Positions 1-7,414 of a DNA stretch of 27,138 bases are shown in pieces. Source of the stretch: 66-474 sp035249465 (GTDB lineage Bacteria > Pseudomonadota > Gammaproteobacteria > Xanthomonadales > Rhodanobacteraceae). How positions within the stretch are numbered: the stretch's first letter is position 1; the number at the start of each line of letters is the position of its first letter. The position numbers were made by a program, and so were the translations under genes. A model generated the notes under the pieces. The model searched no databases and had not been told where the DNA came from. It saw nothing but the letters and a program-made list of their open reading frames with translations. The stretch is taken from positions 1-27,138 of the forward strand of contig DATFGL010000082.1 of assembly GCA_035249465.1 (NCBI GenBank), given 5' to 3'.

Positions 1-455
1 GTCGCCGATCCATCGCGTCCCACCAGGGTCAGGGTGCCTTGTTGCCGTCGCATCAGCATCAGGCGGCGTGCGGCAAACGCCGGCAGCAGCACGTCGCTCA
101 CTTCAGGATCGACATGCACCAGTTCGGCGATCGTCTGCGGAGCGACCAGGAGGACCTCGCCGGGCTCGGTGACGACATAATCGGCGAAGGCCGTCTGGCC
201 GAGCAACAGGCCGAATTCGCCCGTGAACTGTCCAGGATCCATGGTACCCAGGACCATCCCGTCCGGATCGCGTATCTGCAGCGTGGCGGAAATCGAATAG
301 GCGAGGGGGTACTGGCGATCGTCAACATGGGTCAGGATTTCGCCGGCCGATACCGAACGCCGCGTGCCGCGCGCCGCGAGGGTTGCGACGACTCGATCCG
401 ACAACGGCGCATTGGCGCGCCGTTTCAATTCCTCGTAGGTCAGGTCTTCGAACAT
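1..455 (-). CDS. Cyclic-nucleotide-binding domain / thioredoxin-disulfide reductase-like fusion, N-terminal part
   Basis: Partial gene: 151 codons from ATG at 453-455 run off the left edge. The visible protein begins MFEDLTYEELKRR. Residues 16-125 look like a cNMP-binding (CRP-like) beta-roll, with alternating strands and a GEFGLLLGQ segment like the phosphate-binding cassette. The last residues (LTLVGRDGS) resemble the linker that, in the known family, leads into an FAD/NAD-dependent thioredoxin-reductase-like module. That module is outside the window, so the redox half is inferred from family resemblance. A GGAG ribosome site lies about 12 bases upstream of the ATG. The gene lies downstream of the UBP zinc-finger gene on the same strand, 139 bases away, so the two may be co-transcribed. 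The likely role is ligand-gated cytosolic thiol redox control. The alternative is a stand-alone cNMP sensor. Confidence 0.7.
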   Translation of the reverse strand, partial: MFEDLTYEELKRRANAPLSDRVVATLAARGTRRSVSAGEILTHVDDRQYPLAYSISATLQIRDPDGMVLGTMDPGQFTGEFGLLLGQTAFADYVVTEPGEVLLVAPQTIAELVHVDPEVSDVLLPAFAARRLMLMRRQQGTLTLVGRDGSA

Positions 456-594
456 TGACGCGCTGTCTCCTTCGTCAATACGAGCCGGAGCCGCCTGCCA
501 ACTCGCCTCGGTACGACGCTCGGCAAAGGCGTATCGCCGCCCGGCTCGCTGCAAAAACGATCCTTGGTCAGACGCACGTTGTCGAAAATCCCGG

Positions 595-939
595 TCAATG
601 GACCAAATCCTGCCAGTTCCCGGGTACCTTACCCTCCGGACCGGGCACCGGTTGATCCAGAGGATGCGCGTTCGGCGGTTGAAGTCCCGGGCCTTCGAAG
701 AATTCTCCGGTGCGGTAATCGTAGAACCAGTCCTCGCCGGGCTCGAAGCTGCGAATCACGGGATGCCCGGTCGCGTGGAAATGTCTGGAGGCGTGCTGAT
801 GCGGGGATGCGTCACAGCAACCGATGTGCCCGCATTCGGCGCAGCGGCGCAAATGCAGCCACCACTGTCCCGCCTTCATGCATTCTGCGCAGCCGGTTCC
901 GCTGGGCGCTGCCTTCGGATTGATGCCTGTGTCTTTCAT
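595..939 (-). CDS. UBP-type zinc-finger domain protein
   Basis: A 114-residue protein that is almost entirely one UBP-type (ubiquitin-hydrolase-like) zinc finger. Cys/His ligands appear in order: GCAEC near residues 16-19, CAECGHIGCC near 32-41, then HQH, HFHATGH and the conserved tail HPVIRSFEPGEDWFYDY. Eukaryotic versions bind the C-terminus of ubiquitin. Bacteria of this kind have no ubiquitin, so the ligand is unknown. ATG at 937-939 is chosen because GGAG sits 7 bases upstream and the fold begins soon after; upstream in-frame starts at 1000 and 961 lack this support. The gene lies between a patatin-like lipoprotein gene (59-base gap) and a cNMP/thioredoxin-reductase-like gene, all on one strand. 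Family identity is confident; function is open. Confidence 0.85.
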   Translation of the reverse strand: MKDTGINPKAAPSGTGCAECMKAGQWWLHLRRCAECGHIGCCDASPHQHASRHFHATGHPVIRSFEPGEDWFYDYRTGEFFEGPGLQPPNAHPLDQPVPGPEGKVPGNWQDLVH

Positions 940-998
940 AAGCGCTCCGGATGCGAGGTTCATGCGAACGTTGACCTGCGTTGTCGTACGTAGACGAA

Positions 999-2354
999 TC
1001 ACCGTGAAGCTTGCAGCGACGCGCCGGGACAGGCGGTTCGCATCGTTGCCTCGTCGGCGTAGCGGTCCAGATTGTGGCGAAGCGATTGTTCCGGGGTGGT
1101 CCAGAGCTGTCCCTGCGCCGAGCAGCCTTCGCCGTAGTCCAGCAACCGATTCAAGTGCCCACTGCTGAAGTCGAGAAAATTTCCGAACGGATACTCCACC
1201 GGAATCTCGGTGAGGAGGAAGTTCATGTGGTCACGGCGCGTCAGGTCGAGGATCAACCCCAGCGCATCGCGTGTCTTGTAGGTGAGCTGGGCCGAGAAGC
1301 TGCTTGCCATGACCTTGATCGTGTTGACCGGTGTTTCCTCCGGCTGCATGGCCAGGCGGCCGTTGACGATCACGTACAAATTCGCACCTTGCAACTCCGG
1401 GATATCCCACGACAGGATGTGCGCGATCAGCGGCGCGGCGAACAACGGCGTGGTGACGTCGCCATCGACGTGCATTTCGTCATAGACCTTGCTTCCGTCG
1501 CGCACGTGGAACAGCACGGGCGGGAACACGCCCGGGATGCTGGCCGACGCGATCAGCACCTTGCGGAACAGGGCGTGCGCCGCGGGTCCGCCGTGAAGTG
1601 CAATGGCCGACATGTCCCACAGCATGGTTTCCTGGCTGTCCAGGTCGGTGGTGGCGACGAACAGCTTGTTGCCCTGCGCGGCCTTGCGCGCCACTGCGTC
1701 GATCATCGCGTCGGTCACGTTGTGGTCGACCAGCTCGGCCAGCGAGCTGCGGCCGGTACCAAGTGGAAACAGGACCCGGGCGAGCAATCCCAGCGTCATT
1801 GAGTGCTGCAGGTGCTCGATGTCGCCACCGGAGAACACCTTCCGCAGTTGCGGGTCCCAGTCGGGACCGAGGAAGGCGAACGGCGCGATCAGGGCGCCGG
1901 CACTGACGCCGGTCACCAGCTCGAACTGCGGGCGCGCATGCGCCTGCGTCAATCCCAACAGCGCACCCGCGCCAAACGCGCCGCTGGCGCCGCCGCCGGA
2001 CAGGACCAGGATGTTGATCGGCCGTTTTCCGGCCGCACGGCGTATGTCGCTTATCACGATGGGCGACTGTTGCGCGAAACGGGCGCGGTCGACGGTCAGG
2101 ATGCGGATGTCGGGTGAGAACCCTTCGGGCGCCGCGTCGTTGATCAAGTCCGGCGGCGGCGGGCGGCGCGGCGTCAGCGCACAACCGCTTAATGTGACCG
2201 CACCGAGCAGCAGAACCATCCAATGCAGTCGGGGCATCGTCTTCTTCAGCATGGCAATGATTCGAGGCAGATCGGCGAACGCGATGAACAGACTGCGATT
2301 GACGGGCCCCGAGGCGGGGTTGCTGATGGAACGCTCGGCGTTGCAGATGCTCAT
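999..2354 (-). CDS. Patatin-like phospholipase, predicted lipoprotein
   Basis: A patatin-family serine lipase/acyl hydrolase acting on membrane lipids or acyl esters. The glycine-rich oxyanion motif GGGASGAFG, the nucleophile elbow GVSAG and the catalytic aspartate motif VDGD are all present, giving a complete Ser-Asp dyad. A hydrophobic stretch followed by the lipobox LSGC indicates a lipid-anchored envelope protein. Start choice is uncertain. ATG at 2352-2354 has a strong GGAGGG site 7 bases upstream but puts about 34 residues before the signal peptide. An internal ATG at 2250-2252 gives an ideal 24-residue lipoprotein signal (MLKKTMPRLHWM...LSGC) but a weak ribosome site. The first gene of the minus-strand series that continues into the UBP zinc-finger gene. 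Confidence 0.88.
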   Translation of the reverse strand: MSICNAERSISNPASGPVNRSLFIAFADLPRIIAMLKKTMPRLHWMVLLLGAVTLSGCALTPRRPPPPDLINDAAPEGFSPDIRILTVDRARFAQQSPIVISDIRRAAGKRPINILVLSGGGASGAFGAGALLGLTQAHARPQFELVTGVSAGALIAPFAFLGPDWDPQLRKVFSGGDIEHLQHSMTLGLLARVLFPLGTGRSSLAELVDHNVTDAMIDAVARKAAQGNKLFVATTDLDSQETMLWDMSAIALHGGPAAHALFRKVLIASASIPGVFPPVLFHVRDGSKVYDEMHVDGDVTTPLFAAPLIAHILSWDIPELQGANLYVIVNGRLAMQPEETPVNTIKVMASSFSAQLTYKTRDALGLILDLTRRDHMNFLLTEIPVEYPFGNFLDFSSGHLNRLLDYGEGCSAQGQLWTTPEQSLRHNLDRYADEATMRTACPGASLQASR

Positions 2355-2461
2355 GCGCAAACCCTCCGCCAAACATCATGGTGCCGATCGGTGCATAGGT
2401 GGGGTTCCGTCGGCACCTGAATCAAGTGATGGCATTGTGCGCCGTGGGAAGGTGCAGGGGC

Positions 2462-2478
2462 TGGAACACTCTGTTCCA
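2462..2478. promoter_or_regulatory. Inverted repeat upstream of the DoxX gene
   Basis: Perfect 6-base arms TGGAAC and GTTCCA separated by 5 bases, located 85 bases before the DoxX start in the divergent gap between the patatin gene and DoxX. The size fits a dimeric repressor or LysR-type site. No adjacent regulator gene is visible and no convincing -35/-10 pair was found, so the regulatory role is inferred. Confidence 0.3.
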
Positions 2479-2562
2479 CGAATGGGACGGCCACATCCCA
2501 TCCAGAGAGAGTACGCTACGTCGCTGCCCAGCCTGCGTTCCACTAACAGAAGGAAAGCCATC

Positions 2563-2976
2563 ATGCGCTATGCCCCCTTGGACAACTACAAAGACCAGGT
2601 CCTGCTGGTCGCCCGTATCCTGTTGATGATCCTGTTCATCCAGTTTGGTTGGAGCAAACTGACCGGCTTCCCGGGCACGGTCGGAATGATGACGGCGATC
2701 GGCCTGCCATCCCCGACCGTTGCCGCCATCATCGCGGTGGTCTGCGAATTCTTCGTGGGCATCGCGATCGTGCTCGGTTTCCTGACCCGTCCACTGGCCT
2801 TGTTGCTCGCACTGTACACGTTGGCAACCGCCTTCATCGGCCACCATTACTGGACGCTCACGGGAACCGAACACATGGAGAACTTGATCAACTTCTACAA
2901 GAACATCTCGATCACGGGCGGATTGCTGCTGCTCGGCCTTACCGGACCCGGGAAGTATTCGATCGACCGTGGTTAG
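2563..2976 (+). CDS. DoxX family inner-membrane protein
   Basis: A 137-residue membrane protein of the DoxX family. Four hydrophobic helices are visible: around residues 14-32 (LLVARILLMILFIQFGWSK), 50-70, 74-94 and 113-128. The first carries the family-typical R..L..IF...G..KL pattern. DoxX proteins are linked to membrane-associated thiol and oxidative-stress responses, but the biochemical activity of most members is unknown. ATG at 2563 is chosen because AGAAGGAAA lies just upstream and the N-terminus matches family length. The open frame that extends far upstream is antisense to the patatin gene and is not coding. The OsmC-like peroxidase gene follows 63 bases later on the same strand, so a small redox-stress operon is plausible. 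Confidence 0.9.
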   Translation: MRYAPLDNYKDQVLLVARILLMILFIQFGWSKLTGFPGTVGMMTAIGLPSPTVAAIIAVVCEFFVGIAIVLGFLTRPLALLLALYTLATAFIGHHYWTLTGTEHMENLINFYKNISITGGLLLLGLTGPGKYSIDRG

Positions 2977-3039
2977 CGGTGCTGCCGGCCGGTACTTTGG
3001 GCATTTTGGATGCAGTTGCGTCCAGGGAGGTCTTGCGCC

Positions 3040-3453
3040 GTGACCACGAAGATCAACAACGCCGTGGATTGCAGCACCGAGGAGAGCGGTGGCTACCCGC
3101 AAATCTTGCGCACCCGAGCGCACGCATTCCGCGCCGACGTGGGGCAGGAAGCCGGGAGCAGTGACTCCGCGCCGAGTCCGCACGATTATTTTGACGGAGC
3201 ACTTGCGGCCTGCAAGGCCTTGACCGCGATGTGGTACGCGAAACGCCATGGCATTCCATTGGAGCGGGTGGAGTCGCATGTCGAACGGGACGACAGCGAG
3301 GAACGCATAGGCAAGTATCGACTGCGCGTGCGGGTCGAATTTCACGGACCGATGAGTGACGCGCAGCGAAGTGCGCTCACGCGGGCGGTTGCAGCGTGTC
3401 CAGTCCACAAGCTCATGACCAGGGCCGAGGTCGAAATCGAAATCGTGGCGTGA
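3040..3453 (+). CDS. OsmC/Ohr family peroxiredoxin-like protein
   Basis: A 137-residue protein of the OsmC fold, whose members reduce organic hydroperoxides in the cytosol with two reactive cysteines. Both are present: the first in ALAACKALTAMWYA on the central helix, the second in ACPVHKLM. The run APSPHDYFDGALAAC is the usual approach to the first cysteine. The start is taken as GTG at 3040 because GGGAGG ends 9 bases upstream; the ATG at 3010 has no such site. It lies 63 bases after DoxX on the same strand. Sequence resembles the general OsmC branch more than classic Ohr, so the physiological peroxide is not predicted. Confidence 0.88.
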   Translation: MTTKINNAVDCSTEESGGYPQILRTRAHAFRADVGQEAGSSDSAPSPHDYFDGALAACKALTAMWYAKRHGIPLERVESHVERDDSEERIGKYRLRVRVEFHGPMSDAQRSALTRAVAACPVHKLMTRAEVEIEIVA

Positions 3454-3481
3454 TGCTTCATAAGCTGCCGATCACACGCGC

Positions 3482-4528
3482 TCAACGCTCGGGCAATTCG
3501 CCGGGCACGATCGGCAGTTCCAGTCGCCGGTCGCGACGCAGCACCGCAATCGACGACGCGCGCTCGATGTGTTCGGCATCCAGCAGACGGTGCAGGCTGT
3601 CGATGCCGTCCACCGCCTGACCGTCGAAAGCGACCACGATGTCGCCGTCCTCCAGGCCTGCGCGCGCGGCCGGACCGACCGGCGTGATTTCCATCAGCCG
3701 CACGGCGCTCTCGATCGAAAGATCGAAGTGGCGCACGTAGCGGCGCGGCAGGCGCAGGTTCTGCGCGCCCACGCCCAGCGAGGCGCGCCGCACCCGGCCG
3801 TGGCGCATCAGTTGCGGCACGATCTGCTGCGCGATGTCGATCGACGTCGCGAAACAGATGCCCTGGGCCGTGGCGATGATTGCCGTGTTGACGCCGATCA
3901 CGCGGCCGCCCGCGTCCAGCAGCGGGCCGCCGGAATTGCCGGGGTTCAAAGCCGCATCGGTCTGGATCACGTCCTCGATCAGGCGCCCACTCACCGCGCG
4001 CAGGCTGCGTCCCAGCGCGCTTACCACGCCGGCGGTGACGGTGGATTCGAAACCGAACGGATTGCCGATCGCCACCACCAGCTGCCCGACCCGGATCGCG
4101 CGCGCCGAACCGAGCGTCAGCGCGGGCAGCGCCTGCGGCGTGGCCACGCGCAACAATGCGAGATCGGTATGCGGATCGGCGCCCAGCAGATCGGCTGCGA
4201 GCGTGTGGCCGGTCGTGGTCAGTACCTCGATCCTGCGCGCACCTTCCACCACGTGCGCGTTGCTGAGGATCAGCCCGTCCGGCGTGAACAGGAAGCCGGA
4301 ACCGCCGCCGCCCGGCAGTCGGCGTCCGCTCGCATCGCGGCGGTCCGGCACCGTGATCGCGACCACCGCCGGTCCGGCACGTTCCGCGACGCCGGTGACC
4401 ACCCACGAATAGGCGTCGAGCGCGGCTGCGTCGCCGAGTTCGTCGTTGCCGGCGCCGGTTGCAGACGGGTGGGCGGAATGCGTCCCGTCGGAAGGATCGT
4501 TGATGTGCAGGAATTCGGTGTCGAGCAT
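3482..4528 (-). CDS. HtrA/DegP-like S1C serine protease with one PDZ domain, no export signal
   Basis: A trypsin-like protease of 348 residues. The triad is complete: His in LILSNAHVV (about residue 92), Asp in HTDLALLR (about 122) and Ser in NPGNSGGP (about 199). The HtrA signature TAGVVSALGR follows IGNPFGFESTV. A single PDZ domain occupies roughly residues 245-345 (VGPAARAGLEDGDIVVAFDG). Most HtrA proteins are exported, but here the N-terminus (MLDTEFLHIND) has no hydrophobic segment, nor does the upstream in-frame sequence, which is arginine-rich. A cytosolic location is therefore inferred. ATG at 4526-4528 is chosen as the first start near the domain; its ribosome site is weak. It converges on the OsmC gene with 28 bases between the stops. 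Confidence 0.88.
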   Translation of the reverse strand: MLDTEFLHINDPSDGTHSAHPSATGAGNDELGDAAALDAYSWVVTGVAERAGPAVVAITVPDRRDASGRRLPGGGGSGFLFTPDGLILSNAHVVEGARRIEVLTTTGHTLAADLLGADPHTDLALLRVATPQALPALTLGSARAIRVGQLVVAIGNPFGFESTVTAGVVSALGRSLRAVSGRLIEDVIQTDAALNPGNSGGPLLDAGGRVIGVNTAIIATAQGICFATSIDIAQQIVPQLMRHGRVRRASLGVGAQNLRLPRRYVRHFDLSIESAVRLMEITPVGPAARAGLEDGDIVVAFDGQAVDGIDSLHRLLDAEHIERASSIAVLRRDRRLELPIVPGELPER

Positions 4529-4827
4529 GGACGCGACATGGGGGCGGGTCGATTGCGCAACAAGCACCGCGCTTCGGACGCCATATCGCCTTCGCCGCAG
4601 GAAAGAACCCACTCTGATCCATCGTTGCCCGCGCCTGCTGCGTGTAGGGGAGGGGATTGACCCCGAGGATTGCGCTTGAACTGCGGATACGCGGTCCTTT
4701 CGATCGAAGCAATACCCATTCCTCAGTGAGCGACGATCGCGGTTACGCTTCGGCATCAACGTGTAGAGGGCGCCGCCTTGCCGCACTCGTCATGCTTTGG
4801 GATGTGTTGCATGACAAAATCCGCAGC
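4529..4827. other. Gap between the S1C protease gene and the CDF remnant
   Basis: About 300 bases between divergently oriented coding regions. It should hold promoters for both. TTGACC near 4669 is the only -35-like hexamer seen on the plus strand, and no good -10 follows at normal spacing. A frame antisense to nothing remains open through this stretch on the minus strand, but its translation is arginine-rich and unlike any family, so I treat the stretch as non-coding. Confidence 0.4.
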
Positions 4828-5001
4828 ATGACCGATTGTGGATGCCAGCATGGAGCACTAGATCATGCCCGGCGGCGTGCGCTGGCGATCGCGCTTGGTC
4901 TCAACGCAATGATGTTCATGGTCGGTATCGTGGCCGGTTGGCTGGCGCATTCATCGGGCTTGATGGCCGACGCGCTGGCCATGCTCGCCGATGTCAGGTA
5001 G
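4828..5001 (+). pseudogene. Truncated cation diffusion facilitator (CDF) transporter, 5' fragment
   Basis: A 57-codon stump that reads exactly like the beginning of a CzcD-type cation/proton antiporter: a Cys/His-rich N-terminus (MTDCGCQHG), a basic RRRALAIAL run, the first membrane helix (ALGLNAMMFMVGIVAG) and the conserved SSGLMADALAMLADV motif that begins helix 2. It stops after MLADVR at TAG 4999-5001. Full CDF proteins have about 200-300 residues with six helices. No other frame immediately downstream continues the family, so this is a rearrangement or deletion, not a simple frameshift. The breakpoint is near 4991. It lies tail to tail with the copper gene copD, which suggests the remains of a metal-resistance island. 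Confidence 0.72.
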
Positions 5002-5075
5002 CCACGGCAACAGCGGCGGTTCGGTGATCGAACGGGGCGAGGCCGAGCCCATGGTCACCAGCGTGGGTTTCCGGA

Positions 5076-6071
5076 TCAAACTCCGTGCGGGGCCGGAGAC
5101 AGCTTCACCGCGGTCACTGTCCGCCCCGGCATCGGGTCAGCGGTTTGCAGCATATGCATGGCCGGCATGTCTGCCGGAGGCATGTTGTGGATCAGGTAGG
5201 CAGCCGCGCCGATGACGGCAATGCCGAGCAGGCTTTCGAGCATGACCGCGCGGATGCAGGACGCGAGAACATGTCTCGAATCCACCACATTCGACCCGTT
5301 CGACGCACGATGGTGAAGCCATCGTGGCGCGAATGACGCCCTTGCGGGCGTGTTGGCACATTCCAGCAATCGCGGCAGCTTGATGTAGCGGTTGTGGGCG
5401 CCGATGGCGATCATCGACAGCACGATCGTAATCTTGACGTCGAGGTTGATGCCGTAGCGGCTGGTCCATAACGCCGCGAAACTGCCGAGCTGTCCTATCG
5501 CGTTGTAGATGCCTGCTGCCAGCACTACCGCCAAGGCGGCACCGGACAGCGTCGACAGGCGCTGGAAGATGGCCGCGACGGTGCTCAGTGGCTCGCCCTG
5601 CAAACGGAGCCGCGGAAACACCACCCATGTCATCCCGAATAAGCTGCCCACCCAAGTGCCTGCCGCGAGCATGTGCGCCCAGTCGACCCATACCGCGAAT
5701 TGGAAATCGCCATGATCGGCAGGGTGTCCGGTATTGCTGCGAGTGAGCACGATCGCGGCCAGCGCAATCGCCATCAGCCAGCCCGCCAGCGCGTGCTCGG
5801 GGTGCTGCCGGGCCCAGCCCCATGCTAGCCACATCAGCGCCAGCGCAGGTACTCGCCAGACCCAAATGTGGCCGTAGTGAGTAACGCGGAGCACCAAACC
5901 CATCGCGTGCCAAACGGTAGCCCACGCGCCACCGTTCATCTCGAGGGTACGCGAGAGCAATATCCCAAAGGTCGCCGCCGTCACCAACAGGAATACCATA
6001 CCGGTCGCGCGCAGCAGACTGCGCCGGACACCAGCCGCCGCCCGGGGCAGCACCGCAAGATCACACGCCAC
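5076..6071 (-). CDS. copD: CopD-family copper resistance/uptake membrane protein; start codon uncertain
   Basis: A multi-helix inner-membrane protein of the CopD family, which with periplasmic CopC moves copper across the inner membrane. The CopD-domain signature is VDWAHMLAAGTWVGSLFGM, near residue 130. At least seven hydrophobic segments are visible. The C-terminus carries a Met/His-rich tail (HNMPPADMPAMHM) suited to copper. The first conventional start in frame, GTG at 6069-6071, falls inside the first helix. The frame stays open upstream to 6149 and encodes STATPLSIALSGFDILTLI, which looks like genuine CopD N-terminus, but there is no ATG, GTG or TTG in front of it. The true start is either a rare codon or has been lost. 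It lies directly downstream of copC on the same strand. Confidence 0.82.
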   Translation of the reverse strand: MACDLAVLPRAAAGVRRSLLRATGMVFLLVTAATFGILLSRTLEMNGGAWATVWHAMGLVLRVTHYGHIWVWRVPALALMWLAWGWARQHPEHALAGWLMAIALAAIVLTRSNTGHPADHGDFQFAVWVDWAHMLAAGTWVGSLFGMTWVVFPRLRLQGEPLSTVAAIFQRLSTLSGAALAVVLAAGIYNAIGQLGSFAALWTSRYGINLDVKITIVLSMIAIGAHNRYIKLPRLLECANTPARASFAPRWLHHRASNGSNVVDSRHVLASCIRAVMLESLLGIAVIGAAAYLIHNMPPADMPAMHMLQTADPMPGRTVTAVKLSPAPHGV

Positions 6072-6144
6072 GAACCCGATCGCGGTGATCAGGGTGAGAA
6101 TGTCGAATCCGCTGAGGGCGATCGAAAGGGGCGTGGCGGTGCTC

Positions 6145-6504
6145 TCACTTTACCGTGAAGACGAAGTGCCCTGCGGTATGGTGGCCGTCGTGGGCGATCA
6201 CGCTCCAATAGACCATGTACTCGCCGCCCGGCAGATTGGGCTTGAGCGATGTTTCCAGCAGCACCGACGTCGACGGGTCGACCTCGCCATTGCTCTCACT
6301 GACCTGCTGGCCGGCTGCGTTCTTGACGATCAAGGTCGAGAACACCGGTTCAATCTGGCCATCGAACCAGACTTTGACGACTCTCGGCGCGGTGGCAACC
6401 GTAGCCCCGACGTGCGGAGAGGAGTTGTCTGGAAATGCATGGGCGAACGCAGTGGCGGGCGCGGCAAGTACGAGGATCAAGGCAGGGGCAAACAGGGTAC
6501 GCAC
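6145..6504 (-). CDS. copC: CopC-family periplasmic copper-binding protein
   Basis: A 119-residue exported CopC domain protein. The signal peptide is VRTLFAPALILVLAAPATAFA, cleaved before HAFPDNSSP, which places the copper-ligand histidine at the mature N-terminus as in known CopC proteins. The second ligand cluster HDGHHTAGHFVF lies near the C-terminus. The beta-sandwich core PRVVKVWFDGQIEPVFSTL is intact. The start is GTG at 6502-6504, chosen because it begins the signal peptide; its ribosome site is modest (GAGG, 13 bases away). It starts 22 bases after the upstream envelope-protein gene and its stop overlaps the open copD frame, so the three form one operon. Expected role: bind periplasmic copper and hand it to CopD. 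Confidence 0.88.
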   Translation of the reverse strand: MRTLFAPALILVLAAPATAFAHAFPDNSSPHVGATVATAPRVVKVWFDGQIEPVFSTLIVKNAAGQQVSESNGEVDPSTSVLLETSLKPNLPGGEYMVYWSVIAHDGHHTAGHFVFTVK

Positions 6505-6526
6505 GAAATGATGGAAACCTCGTGGA

Positions 6527-7414
6527 TCAGTGGAACAAGGGCGCGCCGAATCCGTGCGGTGCGAGGTCGTCGAGATAGAAGTCGAACTCGAACAGGACCC
6601 CGACCGAATTGCCGGTGCGGCGGTTGATGGGTATCTGCGCTTCAATGGCCCACTGGAAGTAGTGTCCGACCCAGGCCACGCCGGGATCGGCGTAACCCGT
6701 GGTCTGGCCGTGGCAGCCGCGATCAAGACAAGTCTGCATGGGGAATTCGATGATCGGGATCATCTTGTTGAAGGGCGCGCCGATGCCGACATATTTCACG
6801 AAATTCTGTAGATAAGGAATGCTGTACTGCAGCGACAGGTCCCAGTTCAACATGCGCGGCACGTTCGCATCGCCGGGCAGGTCGGCCCCGATCGCGCCGG
6901 TGATCGCGAACGGACGCAGCCAGTTCGCGTGAGCAAAGCCGAACCCCTGTCCGAAGTTGAACTGCGTCGACCATGTCGAGTAGTTGGCACGCACGGCGCG
7001 GCTGCCGGTGTGGGTGAGAGTACGGCTGATCTCGAACGAACCGATCGACTCGGTGGTGGGATTCAAATACACCTGCCAATCCCCGCCAAGCTTGAAGTTG
7101 TTCCAGCCGTGGACCGCAGGAAATCCGCCGCCGGTTGCCCCGAAGTAATCGGTACCTGCGGTCAGCGAGAAACCGGGCGTGATCGGCTTGGCGACGGCAA
7201 TACCCAGATCGCTCTGTTCCACGCCGTCGATACGAATTTGGCTGAAGACCAGTGGCAGTTCCGCGCCGATGCCCGGGTCGTCGAAGGTCAGTGTCGAAGG
7301 GAACAGGCGTTGCCCGGCGATGGCGTGACCGCGGGCCGGCGGCGTGCCGATGAGAGGCAGTGCGACGGTTGTTGCGAGCATCCACCAGCGTGTTCGAACC
7401 AACCGAAGTTGCAT
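6527..7414 (-). CDS. Predicted exported envelope protein of a copper operon, function unknown
   Basis: A 295-residue protein beginning at ATG 7412-7414 with a clear Sec signal (basic MQLRLVRTRWW, hydrophobic core, cleavage near ARGHA-IAG). The mature part is rich in short amphipathic beta-strand-like runs with many Gly, Asn and aromatic residues (GTDYFGATGGGF, YLNPTTESIGSFEISRTL, FGQGFGFAHANWLRPF), which resembles a small outer-membrane beta-barrel. It contains one cysteine pair, CLDRGC, about residues 231-236. I cannot assign a family. It is the first gene of the unit with copC and copD, so a role in copper passage or binding at the outer membrane is inferred from position only. A GAGG lies 10 bases before the ATG. 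Confidence 0.75.
   Translation of the reverse strand: MQLRLVRTRWWMLATTVALPLIGTPPARGHAIAGQRLFPSTLTFDDPGIGAELPLVFSQIRIDGVEQSDLGIAVAKPITPGFSLTAGTDYFGATGGGFPAVHGWNNFKLGGDWQVYLNPTTESIGSFEISRTLTHTGSRAVRANYSTWSTQFNFGQGFGFAHANWLRPFAITGAIGADLPGDANVPRMLNWDLSLQYSIPYLQNFVKYVGIGAPFNKMIPIIEFPMQTCLDRGCHGQTTGYADPGVAWVGHYFQWAIEAQIPINRRTGNSVGVLFEFDFYLDDLAPHGFGAPLFH

Noticed and set aside
1603..2562. Upstream extension of the DoxX frame
   Set aside because: Antisense to the patatin gene; the DoxX start is fixed by AGAAGGAAA before 2563.
2422..3408. Open minus-strand frame of about 328 codons across DoxX and OsmC
   Set aside because: Antisense to two well-supported genes with ribosome sites; no family resemblance.
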